NCBI GenBank assembly: GCA_030150795.1
Contig: JASLFF010000058.1
Span: 1-5,708, forward strand
Origin: Terriglobales bacterium
Lineage (GTDB): Bacteria; Acidobacteriota; Terriglobia; Terriglobales; Gp1-AA117
Length of the DNA: 5,708 bases
Reading direction: 5' to 3'
Each line of letters starts with the position of its first letter. Position 1 is the first letter of the stretch. The notes beneath the pieces are model-generated. The model was not told the DNA's origin. It did no database searches and saw nothing but the letters and a program-made list of their open reading frames with translations. Positions 1 to 5,498 of the stretch are shown here, in pieces. A program made the translations under genes and the position numbers.

Positions 1-1
1 C

Positions 2-187
2 CCGGACGGTAAAACCTTCACCTTCGACTACGTCAGCGCCACCAATCTTCACCCTGGACAAGGCGGTCACATGCAGCATGTGGTCTTCACCATCCTGGAT
101 GCCAACCACCATACCGAGCAATGGCAGTTCGCTGGTGAGGATGGCAAGCTGATGGGCGCTGTCATGGATCTGAAACGCACGCAGTAG
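2..187 (+). CDS. C-terminal end of a DUF1579-like protein (5' partial)
   Basis: The reading frame is open from the left edge to a TAG stop at 185-187, giving the last 61 residues of a protein that starts outside the window. The visible part begins PDGKTFTFDYVSATNL and continues with HMQHVVFTILDANHHTEQW, ending in a short FAGEDGKLMGAVMDLKRTQ strand. The alternating hydrophobic/polar beta-strand pattern, the GHMQHVVF and DANHHTEQW signatures and the closing 'DLKR' resemble the C-termini of small secreted DUF1579-like (lipocalin-like barrel) proteins common in Acidobacteriota. The biochemical role of that family is not established. The 75-base gap to the next gene does not show whether the two are co-transcribed. 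The family assignment is from memory of the pattern. The coding call is stronger than the family call. Confidence 0.7.
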   Translation, partial: PDGKTFTFDYVSATNLHPGQGGHMQHVVFTILDANHHTEQWQFAGEDGKLMGAVMDLKRTQ

Positions 188-262
188 CAACGTCTTGCAC
201 ACCAATGTTCGTGCCTACCGTAAGCAGTTTGACCAATCGAACGAGGATATCTGGAACACATC

Positions 263-676
263 ATGGACCGTGAGTGGAATGACAGTCAGCCGATTTACCG
301 CCAGCTTCGCGACCGGGTCGTCGCGATGATACTTGACGGCGTCCTCAAAGAGGGCGATCCGCTGCCATCGGTGCGCACCGTAGCAGCCGAATATCGCGTC
401 AATCCGCTCACGGTCCTCAAGGGCTATCAGCAACTGGTGGATGATGGCTTGGTTGAAACCCGCCGCGGCCTTGGCATGTTCATCAATACCGGCGCGCGAG
501 ATTTATTGCTGCAAGGCGAGCGGCAGAAATTTCTTACCGACGACTGGCCCCGGATTCACGCCACCATCCAACGGCTCGGCCTGAACGCAGAAGAACTTCT
601 GAACGGTTCAACGCCGTCACAGGATTCAGCGCCATCGAAAGCCGCCGAATCCAATCCCAAAAAAGAGGAGCGCTGA
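263..676 (+). CDS. GntR-family transcriptional regulator, YtrA subfamily
   Basis: This is a 137-residue DNA-binding regulator, the usual short length of the YtrA subfamily, which has a winged helix and only a small C-terminal dimerisation tail in place of a large ligand domain. Residues 10-75 are the GntR winged helix: PIYRQLRDRVVAMILDGVL (helix 1), GDPLPSVRTVAAEYRVNPLT with the diagnostic LPSVR (34-38) and recognition helix (about 45-58), then the wing LVETRRGLGMFIN (63-75). Residues 76-112 form short helices. The tail after about 115 is Ser/Pro/Lys-rich and probably disordered. The ATG at 263 is chosen because the N-terminus MDREWNDSQPIYRQ matches family starts. The ribosome site is poor (GAGGA at 243-247, about 15 bases upstream). 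The gene lies 4 bases before an ABC ATPase, so it probably represses that operon and itself. No clear operator was seen upstream. Confidence 0.95.
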   Translation: MDREWNDSQPIYRQLRDRVVAMILDGVLKEGDPLPSVRTVAAEYRVNPLTVLKGYQQLVDDGLVETRRGLGMFINTGARDLLLQGERQKFLTDDWPRIHATIQRLGLNAEELLNGSTPSQDSAPSKAAESNPKKEER

Positions 677-680
677 AGCT

Positions 681-1556
681 ATGGCATGCATAGAAGCTCG
701 CGGTCTCCGCAAATCGTTTGGAACCACCGTTGCGCTGGACGGCATCAATTTCCGCGTGGAAGAGGGCCGCATCGTGGGAGTGATTGGCCCCAACGGCGCA
801 GGAAAAACCACGGCGCTCAACGCAATTCTCGGCCTCACTCCATATCAGGGCGAGTTGCGGGTGCTGGGACGTAATCCATGGACTGAGCGCGACGAACTCA
901 CGCGCGACGTCTGCTTCATCGCCGATGTTGCGGTGCTGCCGCGCTGGATCAAGGTTTCGCAGGCGCTCGACTACGTTGCCGGCGTTCATCCTCGGTTTGA
1001 TCGCGCAAAAGCAGAGGCTTTTCTTGCCAAAACCACCATCGGACGCGACCGCAAGGTCAAGCAATTATCGAAAGGTATGGTGGCCCAGCTTCATCTCGCC
1101 CTCGTGATGGCCATTGACGCGAAATTGCTGGTGCTGGATGAGCCCACCCTTGGCCTCGATCTGCTTTATCGCAAGCAATTCTACGATTCTCTGCTGAATG
1201 ACTACTTTGACCGCAACCGCACCATCGTGGTGACCACGCACCAGGTGGAAGAACTTCAGCACGTCCTCACCGATCTTATGTTTATGGATCGCGGCCGCAT
1301 CCTGCTGGATTGCAGCATGGAAGAGATTGAGTCGCGCTACGTGGAATTAACAGTGAATCCCGGACAAGCCGCGGCAGCCCGCGCTCTCAAGCCGGTCTAT
1401 GAGCGCGAGGCGCTGGGCCGGAACATCATGCTGTTTGATCGTGTTGATCGCCAGCAACTCGCCGCGCTGGGGGAGGCACGTACTCCCAGCATCGCTGACT
1501 TGTTCGTCGCTGTGGTCGGTAACCACGCCGCTGAGGCACAAGGAGCCTCTGTATGA
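681..1556 (+). CDS. ABC transporter ATP-binding protein (YtrB-like)
   Basis: This 291-residue cytoplasmic ATPase would power the membrane protein encoded next. Visible motifs are Walker A GPNGAGKT (36-43), an ABC signature LSKGM (129-133, usually LSGGQ), Walker B LLVLDEP (149-155) with catalytic Glu154, D-loop TLGLD (156-160) and H-loop His187 in TTHQVEE. Where most ABC ATPases have the Q-loop glutamine, the sequence reads CFIADVAVLP (78-87), with Asp or Ala at that place. After about residue 215 there is a C-terminal extension of about 75 residues, as in many exporter-type (CcmA/YtrB-like) ATPases. The start at 681 has a good site (GAGGAG at 665-670, 10 bases upstream) and follows the regulator stop by 4 bases. 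The stop overlaps the permease start as ATGA, which implies translational coupling. The substrate cannot be read from the sequence. The YtrA context suggests export or an envelope-stress role. Confidence 0.95.
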   Translation: MACIEARGLRKSFGTTVALDGINFRVEEGRIVGVIGPNGAGKTTALNAILGLTPYQGELRVLGRNPWTERDELTRDVCFIADVAVLPRWIKVSQALDYVAGVHPRFDRAKAEAFLAKTTIGRDRKVKQLSKGMVAQLHLALVMAIDAKLLVLDEPTLGLDLLYRKQFYDSLLNDYFDRNRTIVVTTHQVEELQHVLTDLMFMDRGRILLDCSMEEIESRYVELTVNPGQAAAARALKPVYEREALGRNIMLFDRVDRQQLAALGEARTPSIADLFVAVVGNHAAEAQGASV

Positions 1557-2473
1557 ATACTCCAAATGTCGCCATGCCGGGACCTTCGCTCAGTTCGCAG
1601 GCAAGCGCTCCCCGGACGATCTCTCCCGCACAGTCTTTCTACTGGTCCGTCAGGCGTGAGTTCTGGGAGAATCGCCTGATCTATATTGCTCCGCTGGCCG
1701 CTGCAGCTGTCTTTCTCTTGAGCTTTGTCATCAACACGATTGTTTTACGGCGGCGCATGCATGGGATTTGGCCCGTGGATGTGGCGCGCCAACTTGAGGT
1801 CCTTTCGCTGCCTCATGAACTGTCCTCCGCGTTGATCATGGGCATTGCTCTTATCGTGGGAATCTTCTATTCGCTTGACGCGCTCTACGGCGAGCGGCGC
1901 GATCGCAGCATCCTCTTCTGGAAGTCGCTACCCGTCTCCGATCTCACTGCTGTGCTCTCCAAGCTGAGCATTCCGCTTGTGATTATCCCGGTGCTCTCTT
2001 ATGCCATCACCCTGGTTGCGCAATTCATCATGTTGTTGCTGGCCAGTGTTGTCCTGGTGGGGAGCGGCGCAAACATCGCTGCGCTGTGGACGCAGGAGAC
2101 TTTCTTTCGATCCTCGCTCGACCTCTTTTACCACATGCTTACCGTTCATGGGCTCTGGTATGCGCCTCTTTACGGCTGGCTGCTGCTGGTTTCCGCCGCC
2201 GCGCCGCGCGCTCCATTTGTATGGGCCGTTCTGCCGCCCTTTGTGATCTGGGGCGTGGAAAAGATCGCCTTCAATACCACGTATTTTCTGTCCTTGCTTA
2301 AGGTACGCCTGATGGGGCCACCGGATCCTGAGATGCCCCGGAATGCGGATTTCATGAGCACGCTGATTCCGCACCATTTCTTTGACCAGCCGGGACTCTG
2401 GGCCGGTCTGGCCGTCGCTGCGGTATTCGTCACCATAACAATCCGGCTGCGCCGCTATCGCGGGCCGATCTGA
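1553..2473 (+). CDS. ABC-2-type transporter permease
   Basis: This 306-residue integral membrane protein is the likely partner of the preceding ATPase. It has a polar N-terminus of about 40 residues and then about six hydrophobic segments: roughly 44-64, 92-112, 139-168 (long, perhaps two helices), 203-218, 222-238 and 282-298, ending in an arginine-rich RLRRYRG tail. The loop YGERRDRSILFWKSLPVS (112-129) is the characteristic cytoplasmic coupling-type motif of ABC-2 permeases (compare E-R-x-x-x-t-x-x-x-l-l-s-l-P-v-s), placed after helix 2. A single permease gene suggests a homodimer. The ATG overlaps the ATPase stop by 4 bases, and AAGGAG at 1540-1545 lies 7 bases upstream, which supports this start. 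The transported substrate is unknown. Confidence 0.9.
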   Translation: MNTPNVAMPGPSLSSQASAPRTISPAQSFYWSVRREFWENRLIYIAPLAAAAVFLLSFVINTIVLRRRMHGIWPVDVARQLEVLSLPHELSSALIMGIALIVGIFYSLDALYGERRDRSILFWKSLPVSDLTAVLSKLSIPLVIIPVLSYAITLVAQFIMLLLASVVLVGSGANIAALWTQETFFRSSLDLFYHMLTVHGLWYAPLYGWLLLVSAAAPRAPFVWAVLPPFVIWGVEKIAFNTTYFLSLLKVRLMGPPDPEMPRNADFMSTLIPHHFFDQPGLWAGLAVAAVFVTITIRLRRYRGPI

Positions 2474-2507
2474 TTGAAAGAAGTCAGTTCGAAAAAGTGG
2501 AACTCTT

Positions 2508-3740
2508 ATGACGGTAACTGTATCGGAACGTCTTACCCACACCACCCGCGGCAGAGTCACCATTGTGACCGGTCTTTTGGCATTGGCGGTCATGGTTGGT
2601 CTTGGAATGCTTGTTGTTACCAAGAGCACTTCACGGCGTTCCACCGATGGAAGACCCACCCGCCTTGTAGACGTTATCTCGCAGACGATCAATAGCAAGG
2701 GAATTCACGCGGGCGTTGCGCAATATCGCAGCCTGCGGGATCGCGGATTTCCGGGCTTGCCCGAAAGCCTCTCAGATACCAACAATCTGGGATATCAATT
2801 CCTGCGCAAGGGAGAAGATCAGGCAGCTATTCAGATTTTTCAGCTGAACGTTGAGGCGCACCCCAGGTCTTCCAACGCCTATGACAGCCTGGGAGAAGCA
2901 TACGCAGCCGCAGGTAATAAAGATCTGGCGATTGCGAACTATCGCAAGGCGCTGGCGTTTGATCCCGAAAATACAAATTCTAAAGCCGCGTTGTTAAGGC
3001 TCACTGGCCGGCCGGCAACGCCATACTCTCCTCTGCTGTGGTTTCATATCGGCGGCGGCGCCATTGGGTTGCTCTCTGGATTTCTGACCCTGGCTTTGCG
3101 CAAAGGTTCTCGCCGGCATCGCCTGGCAGGAAGGGTATTCGCCGTGTCCATGATATGTATGGGTGGAGCCGCAGCATGGCTGGCGGTTATGAAATCTCAG
3201 CCCTCCAATGTTCTGGGAGGTACGCTCACGGTTTACTTTGTGGCCACAGCCTGGGCCACGGTCAAACGCCGAGCCGGAGAAATCGGTAAGGTTGATTGGG
3301 TCGCATTGCTGGTTCCATTGGCGATTGGGGCTGTCATGGTGACAAACGGACTACAGGCGCTGAACAGCCCAACCGGCTCGAAATATGGGGTCCCTGCCGG
3401 GCTCCACTTCTTCCTCGGCTCTATTGCCTTATCTGCCGCCGCGGGAGACGTTCGTATGCTGCTGCATGGTGGTGTTTTCGGCACACAGCGCATCGCGCGG
3501 CATCTCTGGCGGATGTGCTTTGGCCTCTGGATCGCCGCGGGCTCGGTGTTCCTGGCCCGACAACAACTTTTCCCGGCATTCTTGCGAAATACCGGCGCGC
3601 TCTATTTGCTGACTGCGTTGCCGTTGGTAATGCTGGTTTTCTGGATGGTGCGAATCCGCTGGACAAGCGCATACAAGCTAAAGCCGATGCCAAGCCGGGT
3701 GGATGCCTACTCGGCTTCAGCCCAGACCTATGGCACGTAA
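2508..3740 (+). CDS. Membrane protein: TPR module fused to a DUF2306-like domain
   Basis: This is a 410-residue protein of unknown function. Residues 18-37 form one hydrophobic helix (TIVTGLLALAVMVGLGMLVV, allowing a residue or two either way), probably an uncleaved anchor. Residues 51-165 read like the helical/TPR module at the C-terminus of acidobacterial serine hydrolases: ISQTINSKGIHAGVAQYRSL, then NNLGYQFLRKGEDQAAIQIF and YDSLGEAYAAAGNKDLAIAN. No hydrolase catalytic domain is present. From about 177 there are seven hydrophobic segments (177-196, 209-228, 237-252, 264-280, 297-313, 335-350, 362-383) with signatures FHIGGGAIGLLSG, RKGSRRHRLAGRVF and RHLWRMCFGLWIA, which resemble the DUF2306-type membrane domain. 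The module between helix 1 and the bundle is probably extracytoplasmic, by inference. The start follows the permease stop by 34 bases with only a weak ribosome site (GTGGAA, 2497-2502), so co-transcription is likely but coupling is not. The DUF number is a recollection. Confidence 0.8.
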   Translation: MTVTVSERLTHTTRGRVTIVTGLLALAVMVGLGMLVVTKSTSRRSTDGRPTRLVDVISQTINSKGIHAGVAQYRSLRDRGFPGLPESLSDTNNLGYQFLRKGEDQAAIQIFQLNVEAHPRSSNAYDSLGEAYAAAGNKDLAIANYRKALAFDPENTNSKAALLRLTGRPATPYSPLLWFHIGGGAIGLLSGFLTLALRKGSRRHRLAGRVFAVSMICMGGAAAWLAVMKSQPSNVLGGTLTVYFVATAWATVKRRAGEIGKVDWVALLVPLAIGAVMVTNGLQALNSPTGSKYGVPAGLHFFLGSIALSAAAGDVRMLLHGGVFGTQRIARHLWRMCFGLWIAAGSVFLARQQLFPAFLRNTGALYLLTALPLVMLVFWMVRIRWTSAYKLKPMPSRVDAYSASAQTYGT

Positions 3741-3799
3741 GTGATCTGCGCGGACGAACAACGTGGAAGGGCAAACCGAACGCTTAAGGAGAAACGAAT

Positions 3800-4537
3800 A
3801 TGAGCACAGCAGTGCTGATGGAGCGGATCAAAGAAGCGTCGCTGCGCTCCCTGGCCAGGACGACGGGCGTCCTCTATCTCGTCACCATACTGACGGGAAT
3901 ATTTTCCGCCGGTTTCGTGACCGGCAGGCTGGTCGTCAACGGTGATGCCGCAGCCACGGCGGCTAACATTCTGGCCCACCCTGGCTTGTTGCAGTTAGGT
4001 TTCGCAGTCTACCTCATTGAAATGGCGTGCCAGGTCGCCATCACAGCTCTCTTTTATAACTTGCTGAAGCCAGCGGGCAGGAACGTCTCTTTGGTTGCTG
4101 CGTTCGTAGGCCTCACCGGTTGCGTCATCAAGGCTTTTACCCGGGTCTTTTTTATCGCTCCCTTGTTCATCCTGGGAGGCGCACACTACTTGAGTGTGTT
4201 CAGCGCGGAACAGTTGCAGGCGCTGGCGCTCCTCTTTCTTAAGGTCAATGACCGCGGCGCCGGCATCGCCCTGGTATTTTTCGGATTCTATGCACTCCTG
4301 ACTGGCTACCTCATTATCAAGTCCACCTTCCTCCCTCGGATTCTGGGCATATTGTCGGTCTTGGCAGGTCTAGGTTGGCTGACTTTCTTGTATCCGCCGC
4401 TGGGAAGTCGCTTGTTCCCATTCATTGCGGTCTTCGCCATTCTTGGGGCAGCATCCCTAATCGTCTGGCTTCTGATGAAAGGCGTGAATGAACAACGATG
4501 GAGCGAGCAAGCTGGCGTCATGGTGACGTCCATGTAG
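3800..4537 (+). CDS. DUF4386 family integral membrane protein (copy 1)
   Basis: This is a 245-residue predicted inner-membrane protein with about six helices: 23-42, 65-88, 97-112, 117-129, 155-174 and a long 180-226 region that holds two. Family hallmarks are ARTTGVLYLVTILTGIF near the N-terminus, then a loop with DAAATAANILAHPGLLQLGF, the helix end FYNLLKPAGRNVSLVAAFVG, the short FSAEQLQALALLFLKV stretch and STFLPRILGILSVLAGLGWL before the last helices. Length is typical of DUF4386. The function of the family is not known. The start is well supported by AAGGAG at 3786-3791, 8 bases before ATG. It is homologous to the protein at 4746-5498, with motifs in the same order, so the two are diverged paralogues. 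It follows the TPR/DUF2306-like gene by 59 bases on the same strand. Confidence 0.9.
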   Translation: MSTAVLMERIKEASLRSLARTTGVLYLVTILTGIFSAGFVTGRLVVNGDAAATAANILAHPGLLQLGFAVYLIEMACQVAITALFYNLLKPAGRNVSLVAAFVGLTGCVIKAFTRVFFIAPLFILGGAHYLSVFSAEQLQALALLFLKVNDRGAGIALVFFGFYALLTGYLIIKSTFLPRILGILSVLAGLGWLTFLYPPLGSRLFPFIAVFAILGAASLIVWLLMKGVNEQRWSEQAGVMVTSM

Positions 4538-4590
4538 AGACGGAAGCTGCTGTCAACCGATCATGCGCCTCATTTTTTGCGAGGTACGCC

Positions 4591-4617
4591 ATGCCTGACA
4601 AGGAGAAGACCAAATGA
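4591..4617 (+). other. Possible 8-codon leader ORF (MPDKEKTK)
   Basis: An ATG at 4591 preceded by GAGG (4581-4584, 6 bases away) opens an 8-codon frame reading MPDKEKTK. Its TGA (4615-4617) overlaps the ATG at 4614 as ATGA. It also contains the AAGGAG that serves the next ORF. This geometry would allow translational coupling, but such a short frame can arise by chance and there is no other evidence that it is translated. Confidence 0.2.
4600..4605 (+). promoter_or_regulatory. Strong ribosome binding site AAGGAG
   Basis: AAGGAG lies 8 bases before the ATG at 4614. It is the main reason to treat the 28-codon ORF at 4614-4700 as the start of a real or formerly real gene rather than noise. Confidence 0.65.
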
Positions 4618-4700
4618 AACACAACGCTATGTTGACCATCGCGTCCCTGCTCTCGATCCTCTTGTCGACGTTTCACCTTGCGGACGACATCATCAATTAA
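4614..4700 (+). pseudogene. Truncated small membrane protein (N-terminal remnant, 28 codons)
   Basis: ATG at 4614 with a strong ribosome site encodes 28 residues, MKHNAMLTIASLLSILL followed two residues later by FHLADDIIN, and then TAA at 4698-4700. The start closely resembles the N-terminus of a small multi-helix membrane protein family that I recall from Acidobacteriota and related genomes, beginning approximately MKRNALLTIASLLSIL and FHLTDDIVRGF and continuing for more than 100 residues with further helices. Here the frame stops directly after the first helix. The 45 bases before the next gene show none of the missing part in any frame. The likeliest explanation is an internal deletion that removed most of the gene and left the next gene's leader attached. 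The alternative is a genuine 28-residue single-helix protein. It lies between the two DUF4386 genes, all on the same strand. Family recognition is from memory, so the pseudogene call is moderate. Confidence 0.6.
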
Positions 4701-4745
4701 TATCAGGAGACAAGCCGAAGATAGCTTTGATTCAGGAAAAACAAA

Positions 4746-5498
4746 ATGGCAGTCTACGTCGTTGAAGAGTCACAACGCAAAGCCGCCAAAGTAGCCGGCG
4801 GTTTATACCTGTTCACGATCCTTGCCGCTAACTTCGTGGAGTTCTATGTGCGCCGTAGGCTGATTGTGCCTGCTGATGCCTTAAGGACCGCCACGAATAT
4901 TGCGCAGCATGAACAGCTTTTTCGCCTGGGTATAACCACCGATCTGATCATGTTGGCCGCTAACGTCATGCTGGTAGTGGCTCTGTACGTCATCCTCAAG
5001 CCTGTCAACAGGAGTCTGGCTTTGCTGGCGATGTTTTGGTGGCTTGTGGAATGCTCCATAGCTGCGGCCACGGTTGGGACCGATTTTGCAGCAGTACTCT
5101 CTCTAACCGGCTCCAATTCCTTGCTTGCGCTGAACACGGAGCATATGCAATCGCTGGCGCGGTTGTTGATCAGTCTGGATGCAGGCGGAAATCGGGCTGC
5201 CGCCTTGTTTTTTGGACTGGGCTCGACCTTGTTCTGCTACCTGTGGCTCAAGTCGCGTTATATCCCACGACTGTTGGCAGCCTGGGGAATCCTTGCCTCG
5301 CTGGTGCCGACTTTCATACCTTTGTCCACCATTGTCTTCGCGTCCTTGGCCGACATGCCGCTGCGCAGGGCCCGCTCAGGAATCCCGATTGCTATCTTTG
5401 AAGTCATCCTCGGGCTTTGGCTGCTGATCAAGGGAATCAATGCGCCCGCGCCAACCAAATCCAGTACCTCATACGGCCCATCGTCCTCAGCAACTTAG
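4746..5498 (+). CDS. DUF4386 family integral membrane protein (copy 2)
   Basis: This 250-residue predicted membrane protein is homologous to the one at 3800-4537. Matching stretches in the same order are KVAGGLYLFTILAANF (15-30), RLIVPADALRTATNIAQHEQ (38-57), LYVILKPVNRSLALLAMF (80-97), LNTEHMQSLARLLISL (129-144) and SRYIPRLLAAWGILASL (170-186). Roughly six helices are seen (16-34, 64-85, 90-110, 151-168, 174-197, 213-230). After the usual family end near WLLIKGIN (225-232) there is an extra Ser/Thr/Pro tail, APAPTKSSTSYGPSSSAT, that copy 1 lacks. The start at 4746 has AGGA at 4734-4737 with 8-base spacing. Sequence divergence between the copies is substantial, so the duplication is old or the copies were acquired separately. 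Function is unknown. The extra tail could mark a rearranged 3' end, given the odd sequence directly downstream. Confidence 0.9.
   Translation: MAVYVVEESQRKAAKVAGGLYLFTILAANFVEFYVRRRLIVPADALRTATNIAQHEQLFRLGITTDLIMLAANVMLVVALYVILKPVNRSLALLAMFWWLVECSIAAATVGTDFAAVLSLTGSNSLLALNTEHMQSLARLLISLDAGGNRAAALFFGLGSTLFCYLWLKSRYIPRLLAAWGILASLVPTFIPLSTIVFASLADMPLRRARSGIPIAIFEVILGLWLLIKGINAPAPTKSSTSYGPSSSAT

Noticed and set aside
188..262. Promoter and operator for the GntR/ABC operon, with TTGACC at 229-234 as a possible -35 box
   Set aside because: No acceptable -10 box lies 16-18 bases downstream, and no convincing inverted repeat of the kind bound by YtrA regulators was found. The gap is too short and ambiguous to call a site.
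534..1064. 176-codon minus-strand open frame opposite the regulator end and the ATPase start
   Set aside because: It runs antisense to the Walker A region of a clear ABC ATPase and shows no recognisable motif or ribosome site.
1928..2698. Long 256-codon open frame on the minus strand across the permease and the next gene
   Set aside because: It is antisense to well-supported membrane-protein genes, spans two of them, and its product is Arg/Gln/His-rich without domain character, typical of an antisense shadow in GC-rich DNA.
3741..3803. In-frame extension of the 410-residue gene past its TAA, ending in TGA that overlaps the next ATG as ATGA
   Set aside because: The 20-codon extension (starting VICADEQRG) has no family support and there is no readthrough signal. 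The ATGA match is probably chance, though an ancestral longer gene is conceivable.
4566..4585. Possible terminator hairpin around CCTC...GAGG with a run of six T
   Set aside because: The stem is only four pairs and the T-run is in the loop, not after the stem, so it does not fit an intrinsic terminator.
4577..4765. 62-codon plus-strand frame spanning the gap between the DUF4386 genes
   Set aside because: The product is Arg/Pro-rich and unlike any family, lacks a good ribosome site, and overlaps the better-supported 4614-4700 ORF in another frame.
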